DNA of 64,000 bases from Gnetum montanum (GCA_015680685.1 MNCI01002041.1:335505-399504); one strand, 5' to 3'. Positions 33,426 through 46,715 are shown, counted from the stretch's first letter. Made by a program: numbers and translations. The notes: generated by a model not told the origin, from the sequence alone.

Positions 33426-36216
33426 TCATATGGTTCCTGGTGGTGGTGGCTTCTCCATGGGTCTCTTCCCCTTATCTTGTGCTCCAAGCTTTGGAAATGG
33501 ATGTCTCTAAAAGAGCGCTTGAAGTTTTTTCTCTTTGGTTCAAGGATCATGTGTCGTCTATGCTAATGTTCCAATATTCGATGAAGTTGGCACCTCCCAT
33601 GGGCACAGCAGTTACGAAAACATTTGATTGGCTTTAACATACCAAGTTGCAAACAACCATCGTTCCTCGTCATAGGCTCTGGCTTTGTCTCTACATTCCT
33701 AGTAATCTGTAAGCCATCGAGCCAAATCTACCATGATATCTTTCTACCCTTGGTAGCTGGTCTTGACCACCTCTAATTTAGAATTTGCTATTTCTAATTT
33801 CTGCAATGTCTTCTTGTATTCAACAAATTCTATTTCATATTTAGTGTAGGTGGCTGCTACCTACTTCTCCAATTTTGTCCTTAGGCATCCTACTATCAAC
33901 ATGGCTAAGTTGGCATACGGTAGGTTTGCCAACTCCATGTATTCAGTAAGATCCTATATCTGCAGGTTTCAGCTTTTTAGTTCTGCTTGGTGGGCAAAGG
34001 CATAGGTATCCAATATGGCCCACCAATCAGCATTCTGAGCACTAAGAGTATTGATATGGGCTTTGGCCATCTAGATTTCTTTCTCAATAACTTGCTTGTA
34101 CATCCCCACCTAATCTCTGAAATTATTCTTAAGCTTCTCATGTCACTTGGCCTCATTCTACCACACACTTATTTCAATCACCATCTTCTGACGGATTGTG
34201 CGTACCTCCTCCATTGAGAGGATTCTATTTTCTTTGGCCAAGTGATTCATATCCTGGTTGACGATTATTAATTGTTCTTGCAATTGCTAAAAATTTTCCT
34301 TGAGAACATTCTTTTGTTTTTCTACTATAGTCAACCAGAGATTTTTGGCAACGAGGTGTTTATTTTCTTCTTGTAAGGCTTTGAGTGCTTTGGCATGTGC
34401 ATATGTTTGAGCTTGTCCCTTTGAAGCATCCCAATCAGCCTTCTCTTTTTCCTCTGCTACTATTTTATTCTCTTCCAACAATTTATTTAGCTGCTCCATG
34501 TGAAATGACTCTAGCTAGTCTGCAGGGATGAATTGGGATGGATCTCACTATGTAGCTTGCAGGGCAACGAACTTCTCTTGGAGTCTTTTCAACTTCTCCT
34601 CTACATGTTTGGCCCTAACCTCTGCCATGACCAACTTCCCTTTTGTAGAGATAAGGTTTGACTGTGTTGCTTTAACATCTTAAGGGATGTTGAACAAGGA
34701 CGTCATCACTTGTTTTGTCTACAGCAATCAATCCAAAACATCCTCATGATATGTAGGAGTCATTGAGGGATTGGCCAAGGTTTGAGCATTACGTGCTCCT
34801 ATAAAATCTACCGATGGCACAATAGGGACATTGAATGATTTTTTGATGTGGTCTGCGACCACTTCTACTACTCCTACTACATCCTGGTGTTGCATAACCA
34901 CTATTGTGGTGCCCTCACTAGTTTCTAATTACACTTGAAAAGATGCAGCATTACCCAAGATCTATTGTGACCAGTATGATTCCCCTCCTCCTGTTTGAAT
35001 AGAAACCTCGTCCCATGCACGATCAATTGAAACTGTGGACTGTACAACATCATTAATGATCTTGAAGAGATTTGCCTCATCACGGCTTCCCCAACTAACC
35101 AATTCAACGATGGCCCAGAGATGGCTCATCAATGGTTGATAATCTTGCGACGACAGTGGCAGTTGGTCTTGCTGGCCTGTGTGTTGTGTGCTGGGCCCTA
35201 CCTCCTGTTGTTAACTGGGCCTTGTGTCTGGAAGTTGGCTGGGCCTAGCTATTTGAGGTGTAGTGGGTCCAACCATCTGTTCTTGCTCAAGCTTCAGCAT
35301 CCTTCCTTGGTGCTAGTGGCTTTAGCAATTCGGTAAACGAGGCATTTTGAGCCTTTCTAGAGATGTCATTGGTGTACCCTAGAATTCTAGCACATCGGCA
35401 TAGCTTCCTGATTAGGCAAGGAAAAGGTAATGCGAGCTTCCCTGTCTTATGTTCTTCAAACCGCCTTAAAATTTTAGTGAGATATAAATGGGGTAGGTTA
35501 GCATCAACCTTACCTATCAGGATGGCACTTCCTCTAATCGCATAGGTGGAAATCCTGTTCAGTCCTTTTGTTGGGAAAATGTGATATGTGCCAATTTTAA
35601 AATAGATCCTCTCTTCAAGTGTGAGCTCTCCATATATTTTATCCTCCTTGCCATACACCCTTTTTAACCATATTTTTCACGCATCAACATCAAAGTAAGT
35701 GGATAGATGAGCAACCTTGGGCCCTATGCTTAGAAGGTTCAAAACTTCCGAAATGGCCTTGGTAGAGAAGTCAACAGAAATCCCACCAATATCAATGATG
35801 GTGTCTTCTTCCTTGTTGTGCCAAAATTGGTACATCTTCCCCAAGTACCAATTGCCACTCTCTGAGAGAAGAGGCCATAGTGGAGACCTTTTAAGTTGAT
35901 CTCTGACGAACTCAGGCGTAAACTCAGTAAAAGGTCCAAAATTGAGTTGCACAATCACTATTGCTGACATGGACCTTTCTTGAATTACTTGAACACATTT
36001 TGAAGACAACGTGAGATGTTGTCCTTGTTTAGGTGCCCTGCCGTCTCCACCTTCAACATGCCCAGATTGCACAGTAACAGGAGATTCTTGATGAATGCTA
36101 AATGATTATGCCTCCTACTCTACATGTTCTTTGGTGGGTGCTTGGCCTCTGCCTCTCCTTGGCTGTTTGGATGCACCCTAAGAGGGTCCTCCTTGTTGTC
36201 CTCGTTTAGGAACCAT
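33426..36216 (-). pseudogene. A ORF2: plant-transposon-type domain plus coiled coil (decayed)
   Basis: ATG at 36216, stop at 33428-33426, about 930 codons including stops and at least one shift. N-terminal: Gly/Arg-rich, then VIVQLNFGPFTEFTPEFVRD, YLGKMYQFWHNKEEDT, VDFSTKAISEVLNL, EERIYFKIGTYHIFPT, LYLTKILRRFEEHKTGKLAL and FPCLIRKLCRCARILGYTN, a pattern like the 'putative plant transposon protein' family. Middle: low-complexity and polar, with SSLS-like repeats. C-terminal third: coiled coil (NKLLEENKIVAEEKEKADWD; ALKALQEENKHLVAKN). The end is Pro-rich (EKPPPPG). It sits where env-like genes sit in Athila, but I see no signal peptide or membrane segment. Function unknown. Confidence 0.75.
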
Positions 36217-38184
36217 CTATAATCACATAGGATCAATTATTAGTAAGGTCATTTACAAAATTTGATTTATACCTTACTCATTACCTTTAATAAATTCATT
36301 TCTTACCTAGTGTGATTTCAAAGTTAGAAATTTTCATGAAAATTTCCCTAAAAGTTTTGATATCAGGCCCAATTTCATTAGGTGACTCCAAAAAATAATT
36401 TTCATGATCTGGGTGAAGAAATAAAATTAATTTGGCATACGTTTTTAGCATTTCTTAAGGTCACTTACCCCTTATAATATCCTTCGAGCAATGATGGATT
36501 TTGAAAAAACTACGTGCAACTTGGAACGTACCCTTCCCCCACGACTAAGTTAAACACCCTGGGTTTAAGTAGGTTTGATCGGAACAAGAATTGGAGCATT
36601 AATGAGCAAGATATTGATGTTTGAACGATAGGTGCACAAGCTTGAAAATTTGTGTAAGAAAATTGCAACTCCCCTCGCATGAACAATGAAAAATGATGTT
36701 GACTCACATAGGGGGGATCCATATATATAGATTTTGTAGACGCGATATCGTGTACCTGCTAGCGTTAACCAGATATCGGGTACCTGATACCACGTTCCTT
36801 TTGAAATAGGGTACTTGGCAAAATTGATGAATTTTCAAATTTTCAAGGCCAAAAATGAAGGATTTAAGGTTAATTTGAAAGATCTAGGGTAACGTTGAAG
36901 GGACCTAAAGGCACCAAAAGTGGAATAAAGTGGAATTTTACAATGAAGTTCATGAATGGAGTGAGGAAAAAGGACATGTAGTAGTACATAGAAATAATTT
37001 GGATAAAAAATGATGATAAAGGAAAGAATAACCTTAGCAATGCAGTACTTGGAGAGTATAAGATGATGTCATGGTGTGCAATGAGTGTAAATTACAAAGG
37101 TTACACAAGTGGGTCCTTCCCAAAGTAGGTTCCTACCTATCATGCCCTTATGTAACCACACCTTAAAATGTCCATAGGCACTAAAATGGTTAAATACAAT
37201 CGGCACCAATGCAATAAAACACACACATGTCAAATACCACCGCAATGAGGCATGAGTTCTATGTCACACAAGACACAAGTTAGAAATACTTGGATAGTAA
37301 GGTGAGACAAATTGTAGAAGGGATTGCAAAGATCGGGACGTGAGGTAATTGACCTTCGGCACAATGAATCCTGAGTGTGGGGCATGATTAATCTATCATT
37401 AGCCTTTCACTTCAAAATCAAGACCAAGTCCATGCCTTTGACTAGTGACATCCCATTGTTTCATCCCAATGATGGACAACCATAAGAGCATCATGACAGC
37501 AAGGCGTACAATCACTTGGCATTTTTTCTAAGGGAGGAGTGTTTTAAGTTTCTCGGTGACATGTTCTTCTTTGATCTTTTCTTTGTTGTATTTCTTTTCT
37601 TTTCTTCTTCTAACTGCTTTGGCACTTTGTCTTTTCCAACAGTGAACCCGAGAAGCCACCAACCTTCAGGCATGGGTGCATGTCTTTCCAAGGGGACCCC
37701 CAGAACAACAGTCATTTTTTATGGAGTGCCTTTATTACTCTTACTCCCATTTTTTTTAGATCTACAAGGATCGTGGTACAACTGAGCTACATGATAGCAC
37801 ACACAGATGTCACCAAAGAGAATCCACAAGTCCCCTTGATGTCATACCCTGGCCATTCCCGCTTAGTCCATCATTCTTCGCTCTGGGCATAATGAGTACA
37901 AAGTTACTTTTAAGTTTTAATGATGAAAAGAATAACATCGTACCCAGAGTAGAACCTCTTATTACTAGAATGGGTGGGTGAATGTTGTGGGCTCACTTTC
38001 CAAATAATTAGTCACTTATGACTCAATAGCATAGAACAACACCTCAACCAACAAGTCACATGAGTATTTTATTCACTAATGAGATTACCTTCAAAAATAT
38101 AAAACGACAAATTAAAAATGAAAAATTGGAAAACAAAAAATTGTAAAATCAAAGAAAAGGAAAAAAATTTACTAATTATGCTTA
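36217..38184 (-). other. A spacer between gag and ORF2
   Basis: No long frame. From the gag side: a short coding-like stretch (37512-37850), a pyrimidine run on the plus strand (37570-37620, purine on the element strand), a conserved block around 'caagtgggtccttcccaaag' (37117), and the promoter-like region 36719-36790. On the element strand a donor-like AGGGGTAAGTGACC follows near 36465-36478, and the acceptor-like TGTGATTATAG abuts the ORF2 ATG. Confidence 0.7.
36719..36790 (-). promoter_or_regulatory. A internal promoter for ORF2 (predicted)
   Basis: Element strand: TACCCGATATCTGGTTAACG, then GTACACGATATCGCG, then CTATATATATGG (36719-36731). Same motif order as the A LTR (GATATCGCAGCC..., CGATATC..., CTATAAATATAG). 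Confidence 0.55.
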
Positions 38185-40541
38185 TTAGAATGGAGGATAT
38201 CCTTCATGACTAAACCTTTGAGCATGGCTAAAATTAATAAATGAAAAATGCAAATCCATGCATGTTGGAAGTTTTGGAGTCTGGTCATAGCCAAACCACT
38301 AGGTATCTTTGGATGTGGTGGCAGGAATGTACCTAAATTGGGGTTCATAGACTTGATTAAAGTAGGCATAGTGGGGCAGAGTATAAGATATGGTCATGTG
38401 AGAAGGAGTTGACCCACTATGGCACCCATGACTGTAAGATGGTATGCGAGGATTGATATGTCTCCCCACTTGGTTATATTCATTAGGTCGCATGCTCATT
38501 GGAGTGTTGATTGGTGGCCTAGATAAGGTAATAAGAGGCATTGAGTTTGATGAGAAAGATTCATCATAGCGTTGGGTTCATGCTAAGTTGGTGGATGCAA
38601 TGGGTTTAGAACCATGTTGTCTCTTTCTACAGTCATGCCTAAAGAAAGGATGCTTTCGGCGTTGTGGAGAACCTCCATTGTTGTTGACAGTAGCAGCACA
38701 AGTAATGTTTGTGGGTTGGTGCTGTGGTTCAAAACCTTTTGGTGCTACTAATGGCGATGTAGAAGGAGGTGAAAGATAAGAATATTTAGGGCAAGGAGGA
38801 GTGAAAGGAACATGAGGTGGTGATCTTGTGGGAGAGGATATGGGCTGATAGTACTCAAGAGAATGATAATAATGAGGTGAAGTCGAGGATGTTGATCTAG
38901 TTGGGGAAATAGGATGCTAAACATAATAGACATTTGGTATCAGGGTATACAAAGGGTGTGGTTTGTTTGGTGGTGGCCTCCCCCACAACTGGAGATTTCA
39001 CCACTATGTTTGGACACGATACTTCTGTACGAAATTTGGATGTAACATCCCTCTCCAATGCTCATGTAAATGTGACAATACTGGGCATTGACTTTCAGGG
39101 TGATCATATAGACAAAGATCACATTGATACTTATGATTGATAGTTGAGTTCCTATCCTTACTTTCTTCAACCCTTCTTTCCAACTAATGAATGGTGTTCT
39201 ATCATGTTTCTAAGTTTGGCATCCTCTGTTTGTTCTAGTTATTAGAGTGATTGTGTATGGTTCCACCTCTAATAATGTTTGCATATTCTCCATATTTTTC
39301 ATGTACCCATTCCATCATCTTATTGATCTTTGCCTCTATTTCCTTTAGTGATTATAGTATTAGCAAAGATGATTCCACCTTTGTGAGGTGAGTTGATTTC
39401 TCCTCTTCATGGACCTTTGTTCTTTTGAGATTTTGGACCTATTGAGATCTTTCAACATTCTCCCATTTGGCTATTTCTCCTTCTTCTTTTACTATCCGCT
39501 TAATAAGCTCTTGGAATTGGTGGGTTCGTAGTTCATATAGTTGACTCGAGGCATACATTCCTAAGGTCTCCCTTGTTTCATTATGAAGCCCATCCATGAT
39601 GTGCTACATTAGCCTTTCCTCAGAGAACCCATGGTTTGGGCATTTGTTTAATAATGAATAATACCTTTCTAAGGCCATGTCCAAGGGTTCATGTTGCCCT
39701 TGTTTCCATTCCTGGATTTGTCTCCTTAAGGCTGACACTATTGCATAGGTTTGATATCTTTCATTGAAGAGTTCTACCATTGTCGGCCAATGACAAATTG
39801 ATTGTGGTTTTAAGGACATATACCATACTTTTGCTTGGCCAACGAGTGTCACAGGAAAGAGGTTAAGTCTTTTCCACCCATTATCAATGTTTTTCCATGC
39901 ACAAGCATTATAGAAGGCTTGTAAATGATGTTGCAGATCTAAATCATAGCCTCTTGAAAACTTAGGAAAGTTATTTAAATTAAGCCTGGGTAGACAGCTT
40001 TCTTTACGATGCCTATGGGATATTTGAATAGCCTCTTGTATATGCATTAGGCTCTTAGTGGCCAGCAGGGTTCATCGTCACTAAGTAAGTCGTGAGTTTA
40101 TGAGTTGGGATGATGTTGTCTATGTTCATGTTGGCATTCCTGACCTTGTCCATGGGTTCGATTTTTATTTCTACTCTGACCCCTTGAGAAATGGTCATCG
40201 GTGTCATGACCTGACGTTGAAGGAGCATAGGAAGAGAATGAACTGGAAGACTTGTCATGACTTTTGTAAGTCTTCCAATCATCCCTGGATAAACTCTTGT
40301 TAACTATTGAGAAGGTCCTAAGCCTTACAAGCCCCCTCATTCTATGGGATGTCCCATCCTCACTAAAGGTGTCTAAGTTGGATGACAAGAGTCCTTGAGT
40401 ATCATTGGGGTATTCATGAACATATGAGACTCCTACATAAGATTGAGTACTCCAAACTTCCTCATTATCATATGTTTCGTTGGTTCTCCAATGAATTGCC
40501 TCGCTAGTTGTTCCATTAACATCGTCTTGTGAGAGAGACAT
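38185..40541 (-). pseudogene. A gag (decayed)
   Basis: ATG at 40541 gives MSLSQDDVNGTTSEAIHWRT. The capsid-like core at 40020-39600 is well kept: LPRLNLNNFPKFSRGYDLDL, HHLQAFYNACAWKNIDNGWK, LVGQAKVWYMSLKPQSI and MVELFNERYQTYAIVSALRR. Charged and linker regions follow, then a Tyr/Pro/Ser/His-rich tail (38541-38299: INTPMSMRPNEYNQVGRHIN) ending in EGYPPF and tandem TAA stops at 38187. Stops and shifts occur near 40100, 39600 and 39360. About 780 codons. It would build the particle; pol enzymes would need to come from elsewhere. Confidence 0.82.
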
Positions 40542-40646
40542 TGTTGCAAATTATGTGTCTTATTTGTAATTAATTTCTTTCTAAAATATGTATTGTTAAT
40601 GCTTCATTATAGCGATCGTGTATAATATAACTAATCTAGATAGCTA

Positions 40647-40671
40647 GCACTGTCCCTGACAACGGCGCTAA
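40647..40671 (-). other. A primer binding site
   Basis: Element strand TTAGCGCCGTTGTCAGGGAC next to the 5' LTR: the closest match in the window to the Athila primer site. Confidence 0.85.
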
Positions 40672-41375
40672 TGATGAGCAGCGAGGTACCCCTACGCTCA
40701 ACCACACAAATACGAGCATGTACACATGATCTAGTCGAACTCCGCAAATGGACTAGTTGTGGCACCTAGATAGTTACACATTGATCGCAGTTTGTTGTCT
40801 TCCCACCTGGACTAGTAATAGCTTTATATGTATGGTTTAGTCCTGCGTGAGGCGTATGATGGGATTCCTAACACTAGGCTACTCCTAGAGACACTAAAAA
40901 ATAATCTTGATTTAAACTAATAAGCGTTAATAAAATAAAATCTAAACCAACCTAAGTGCAATAAGCATATGTCTTTAATCATCTGTACGCATCTTGGACT
41001 TCATGTACTACTTTTGGGATTACTAAGCACACATTACTTGAAGCACTATTAGATACGTTACTAGGTTACCAAGTAGCTACACTTAAATGTTTGTGATTAA
41101 GACGTACTCATTCCATGTTTAATAACAGAAATAGTAAATGATGATAAGAGAAATATTAACTAAGAAAATAATAAATAATAATTGACAATTAAACAATTAA
41201 AAAGTAAGTGAATGTTGCAATGATGGAGTAATCTCGATCTTTATTGCCAGTTGTGTGCGTGTCCAAGTACGTCACACTCGAACAAAGGTTCTATACAATT
41301 ACAATCATCACACTATGGGTATGCACTGGGGGAAAGAACTGAAAACTAACAAAAAGACTTTACCCTAAGACTTAC
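40672..41375 (-). repeat. A 5' LTR, first part (second part 49862-50015)
   Basis: Plus orientation TGATGAGCAGCGAG... to ...AAGACTTAC, continuing after B with CAACTAACTCC... to ...GATTCATCA at 50015. The two parts total about 858 bp, like the 3' LTR. The GATATC module (49922-49990) and TATA (TATTTATAGG, 49896-49905) lie in the second part. Confidence 0.88.
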
Positions 41376-42225
41376 TGATGAGTGGCAAGGTACCCCTACA
41401 CTCAACCATACGAATACGAGCACTTTCACGTGCGATCCGGTCGAACTCTGCAGACGGACTAGTTGTGGCACCTAGACAGTTAGCCTTAGGTCGTAATTCA
41501 CTGTCTTCCCACCTAGACTAGTATTATATTTTTCACGTATGCTTTAGTCTAGAGTGAGGTGTATGATGTGGTTCCTAATCTAATGCTACTCTTGAAGGTA
41601 ATGGAAAGTAATATTAACTACTATAGAGGAGAGAGAGTAAGAGAATCTAATCTAGCCTAAGTGCGATGAGCATCTGTTCCTTGATTATCTGTACACATCT
41701 TGGACTTCATGCACAACTACCACTGGGATTACCAAGTGCAGATCCTAGGTACACTACTGGGTTACCAAGTAGTCACACTTAAATGCTCATAAACAAGTCA
41801 TACTCATTCCGCGTTCTAACGTGAGTTTAAGAGTGAGAGAGTATTAACTAGGAAAAAGCAGTAAATAACAATTAATTAAATAATTAAACTAAGTGAATGC
41901 ATCAATGATGAAGTAATCTCGATCTTTATTTTCGGTCATGTGCATGTCCAAGTATGTCACACTCGAATAAAGGATGCCGTACAATTACAATCACCACACT
42001 ACGGACATACACTGGAAAATATTCTATCTCTGGAGGGATAAAACTGCCAGAGTCTAGCTACAATCTAAAAAACTCCAAAACAAGGGAGAGCCGCCTCTTA
42101 TTTATAGGACTGGCAGTGAGCTATGATATCGCATACACAATATCGCAGTAAAGGACGTGATATCGTGTCTGGGCATGTGATATCACGTACACGATATCGC
42201 AGTTGCCCCAAATGACATCTCATCA
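41376..42225 (-). repeat. B 3' LTR
   Basis: Plus orientation TGATGAGTGGCAAG...ACATCTCATCA. TATA (TTATTTATAGG) at 42098-42108; module with four GATATC-type sites at 42125-42200. About 36 bp longer than the 5' LTR because it has an extra GATATCACGTACACGATATC unit. Confidence 0.92.
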
Positions 42226-42235
42226 TACCCCCACG
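42226..42235 (-). other. B polypurine tract
   Basis: Element strand CGTGGGGGTA immediately before the 3' LTR. Confidence 0.75.
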
Positions 42236-42385
42236 ACTGAATAAAAACTCGTCCTCGAGTTACAATGATTACACAGTGGATAGGTATGGAATTATTAGAT
42301 GGAAAAATGGGATGATGCCATAGTGTGGGAAGAAAACAAAATAAAGAAACAACACAGAATATGCTACAACTACAAAAATTTGGAA

Positions 42386-45179
42386 CTCATGTAGTTCCTA
42401 GTGGTGGTGGCTCCTCCATTGGTGCCTTCCCTTTGTCTTGTGCTCCAGGCTTTGAGATTTGATGGCGTTGAAGTATGTCCTAGAGCTTCTCCTCTTCGAT
42501 TTGAGGGTCTTGTGCCATCCATGCTAATGTTCCAACGTTTGACGGAGTTGGCACTTCCCACGGACAGGGTAGTTGCAAAAACATTTGGTTGGCCTTGACG
42601 TACCAAGCTACGAACACCTGTCGTTCCTCCTCATAGGCTCTGGCTTTATCCTTGTACTCATGAAAGTCAGTTAGCCATCAAGCTAAGTCTGTTGCGACAT
42701 CTTTCTATTCCTAGTAGCTAGCTTTTACCACCTCAAGTTCAGAATTTGCAACCTCTAGTTTTTCCAACAGCTTCTTGCATTCTGCAAATTCTGCTTCGTA
42801 TTTGATGTGGGTGGTTACTACCTGCTGCTCGAGCTTTGACCTCAGGCACCTTGCTGTTAACATGGCAAGGTTGGCATATCTTAGATTTTCCAACTCCATG
42901 TACTCTGTCAAGTCCTAAATCTACAGGTCCCAGTTCTTAACTTCTGCTTGGTGGGTGAAGGCATATGTGTCCAATATGGCCTTCCAATCAGTGTGTTGAG
43001 CACTAATAGTGTTGATTTGGGCCTTGGCCATATGGATCTCCTTTTTAAGGATTTGTTTATACATCCCCACCTAATCACGGAAGTGCTCCTTCAGCTTCTC
43101 ATGTCGTTTAGCCTTGTTCTGCCATGCGCTTATCTCAATTGTTGACTTTTGATGAATGGCGCGTACCTCCTTCATTGAGAGGGTTCAATTTTCTCTAGCT
43201 AAACGACTTACGTCTCAGTTGACCCGAATGAATTGTTCTCGTAATTGATGAAAGTGTTCATCGAAAACATTCTTTTGCTTTTCTACAATGGTCAACCGAA
43301 GGTTGTTTACAAGCAGCTGCTTGTTTTCTTCCTGTAAGGCTTTGAGTGCCTTAAGATGCACATGAATTTGCGCCTGTGCTGCGGAGGCATCCCAAACAGC
43401 CTTCTCTTTCTCATCGGCCACATTTTTATTCTCTTCTATTAATTTAGTTAGTTGCTCCGTTCTAAAATTTTCTAGCTGATCTGTGGGAACAAATTGCAGA
43501 GGATCCCACGGTGCTGCTTGTAGGGCCACGAGCTGTTCTTGCAATTTCTATACTTCAGCTTCAGCATGCTCGGCCCTCACTTCTGCTAAGACCAGCTTCC
43601 CCTTTGTGGAAATGAGGTCTGACTGAATTACCGTAACATCCTGAGGGATGTCAAACAGGGATGTCATTACTTGCCCTATTTGGAGCAATCAATCAAGCGC
43701 ATCCTCATGTCCCGAAGGAGTCATTGAGGTTCTGACCAAAGTTTGAGCATCCCGTGCTCCTGTGAAATCTACCGGTGGCACAACAAGTACATTGAAGGAT
43801 TCTTTGATGTGGTCCGCGACCACTTCTGCAGCTCCCGCAGCATCCTGGTGTTACATGACCACCACAATGGCCCCTTCACCAGTCTCTAACTACACCTAGA
43901 AAGATGTCGCATTTCCTGAGATCTGTTGTGACCATCTACTTTTCCCTCCTCCTGTGTGAATGGATACTTCCCTCCTTGTGTGGTCTAACGAAACCGTACA
44001 CTGAATGGCATCATCGATGACGTAGAAGAGGCTTGCATCATCACGACTTCCCCAACTGACTGTCTCAGCAATGGCCCTAAGATGGCTCATCGACGGTCTG
44101 TAGTTTTGTGGTGGTGGCAGCTGATCCTGGCCTATGCTAGGCCTTGCTTCCTATTGTTGGCTGGGACCCATGGTTGAAGGTTGGCTGGGACCTGCAAGTT
44201 GGGTTGTAGTTGGTCCAGCCATCTGTTCTTCTTCTTGTTATGGTCCTAGCTCTTCGCTAATGCGTTTCCTTGAAGTTGGTGTCTTTAGCAATTCAGCATA
44301 TGAAGCAATTTGGGCTTTTCGAAGGACATCATTGGTGTACCCCAAAATACCAGCACATCAGCAAAGCTTTCTGATAAGACAAGGGAACGGCAGCACCATC
44401 TTCCCTGTCTTTCATTCCTCGAACCGCCTCAGGATCTCCGTCAAATATAGATGGGGTAGGTTAGCGTTAACCTTTCCCATCAACACTGCACATCCTCTAG
44501 CCACATACGTTGATATTCTTTTGAGGCCCTTTGTGGGGAAGAGGTGATATGTTCAATTTTGAAGTAAACCCTCTCTTCTTTCGTCAACTCACCAAATGCT
44601 TTATCTCTACCATAAGCCTTCTCCAACGAATCCTTTCACACATCGGGGTCTGAACGGGTGGATAACCGAGAAACCTTGGGCCTTGTATTTGGAAGGTTTA
44701 ACACTTTCGAAATGGCCTGCATATAGAAGTCAACTGTCACACCACAAATATTAACAATGGTGCCTTGCTCCCTATTGTGCCAAAATTGGTACGTCTCTCC
44801 TAGGTACCAAGCACCGCTTTCAGAGAGGGTAGGCCATAAGGGAGACCCTTTGAGGTGATCCCTAACGACCTCAAGAGCGAACTCTACAAATGATTCAAAG
44901 TTCAATTCCACAATCACTACAGTGAATGTGGACTTCTCATGGATAGCCTGAACGTAATCTTGGGGCAATGTGAGTTGTTGTCCCTATTCAGGTGCTGCTG
45001 CAGCTCCTCCTTCTGCCTACCCGGACTGTCTAGTAGGAGGTTCATCTTGATGAATGTTGAATGATTGCTCCTCCTATTCTGCATGTTGTCCAGCAGGTCT
45101 TTGTCTTCCACCTCTCTGAGATCTTTTGCTTCCACCTTGGGTAGGACCTTCCTTCCTGTTGTCCATGTTTCAGGGCCAT
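42386..45179 (-). pseudogene. B ORF2: plant-transposon-type domain plus coiled coil (decayed)
   Basis: ATG at 45179 directly after an acceptor-like GTGATTGCAG; stop at 42388-42386; about 930 codons. N-terminus MALKHGQQEGPTQGGSKRSQ is basic and Gly/Gln-rich. Then VIVELNFESFVEFALEVVRD, YLGETYQFWHNREQGT, ISKVLNLPNTRPKV, YLTEILRRFEE and LPFPCLIRKLC, as in A and C. Middle: MSHLRAIAETVSWGSRDDAS. C-terminal: long coiled coil from about 43600 (MQEQLVALQAAPWDPLQFVP; LTKLIEENKNVADEKEKAVW; LRSKLEQQVVTTHIKYEAEF), then a Pro-rich end. Stops are mainly TAG at former Gln or Trp codons, with a frameshift near 44550. The same architecture in A suggests selection in the past. Function unknown. Confidence 0.78.
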
Positions 45180-45651
45180 CTGCAATCACATGGGCCAAGT
45201 GTTAGTAAGGTTGTTTTTGAAGTTAAGTTATACCTTACTGCTTGCCTTAATTAATGATCTTATGTTATCATGTGTGGGTATGCCCAAAAGTTTTTAATAA
45301 TAAGTCCTGTGACTTAGGTGGTTTCCATTTTAGTTTCCCGGTATACTTAGGGATTAAATGATTTTTAGGCACAATTATTCTAAGTGTTATAGTTAATTAA
45401 CCTAGCTGATGTCCTTTGGGCGATGATAAATTTCAAAAAAGTTAGGCACTTTTCAGCAAGTGTCCCTCCCCCACGACTAAGCTGAACACTCTGGGTTCAA
45501 GCAGGTTCAAACGGAATTAAAATCGGAGTACCAGCGAGCGAAATATAGTGAGAAAAGCAAGGGTCACGCAATCACAAGTCGTAGAGAAAAAATTTCAAAA
45601 ACTCCCCTGTGTGAATGACAAAATGATGCTAAGTGTTGCAGGGGGGTCACC

Positions 45652-45696
45652 TATTTATAGGTTGCAGCGATGCAATATCGCGTACGCGATATCACG
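45652..45696 (-). promoter_or_regulatory. B internal promoter for ORF2 (predicted)
   Basis: Element strand GATATCGCGTACGCGATATT, a 20-base near-perfect palindrome at about 45674-45693, then CTATAAATAGG at 45651-45661. The TATA sequence is the same as the one in the B LTR (CCTATAAATAAG). Confidence 0.6.
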
Positions 45697-46715
45697 TCCC
45701 TAGTGACATGAGACACCACGAAAATACCAAATTTTTAAAGGATTTTCTTGAAATTAACGTGTTACATTAAGGACATTGGTGATTATTAAAGGGTTTAGGA
45801 TAATTGCACTAATTCGAAAGGCACAATTAATGATGATGGTGTGGATTTTATCAATAAAACCTTGGGTGATAAGAAAAAGGGTATGTAACGGTACATTAGA
45901 ACGTTGAAATTTAGAGGGATAATAGTAGGGAAAGAAAATCAATTGAACAATTATGCTGAGGGTAAGAAATGGTGTGTGTGAGCTATGTCATAAGTGAAGA
46001 TTACAAAAGATTACACAAGTGGGTCCTCCCCAAAGTAGGTTTCAACCTAGAATGCCCTTGTGTAACCACACTTAAAGTGTCCATGGGCACTAGAAGGGGT
46101 AGATGTAATCCGCACTAACTCCACAAAACACACACATGTAGATATCACCGGAATGAGGTAAGAATTCTATGTTACACATGACACGAGCTACAATTACACA
46201 AACAGTGAGATGAGACGAAGTATAGAAGGGATTGTAGAGATTGGGACATGAGGTAACTGACCCAGGGCACAGTGAATCCTACGTGTAAAGCATGATTAAC
46301 ATGTCATCAACCCGTCATTCCAAGATCAGGACCAAGTTCATTCCTCTAATCAGTGACATCGCATGGTTTCATCCCATGATCAGCATTTATGAGAGTACCA
46401 TAACAACAAGGCGTACGATCACTTGGCGTTTTGTTCAAGGGAGGCGTGATTTTTGTTTTGTGGCACTTTTCTGTTATTTTAATTTTCTTCTCTTTTTTTC
46501 TTTTTGAATACTGAATCCAGAGAAGCCACCAACCTCCAAGCATGGGTGCATGTCTTTCTAGTGGGACCCCCTAGAACAGCATTTGATTTTTGAGTGCCCT
46601 TTTGATTACTCTTACTCCCATTTTTCATTAGATCTACAAGGATCTTAGTACAACCACGTTGCATGATAACTCCCATAGACGTCACCAAAGAGAATTTGCA
46701 AGTCCCCTTGACGTC

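Noticed and set aside
46292-46543. Short frames ending in a Phe/Leu-rich stretch in B
   Set aside because: Complement of the purine tract; not conserved in A or C.
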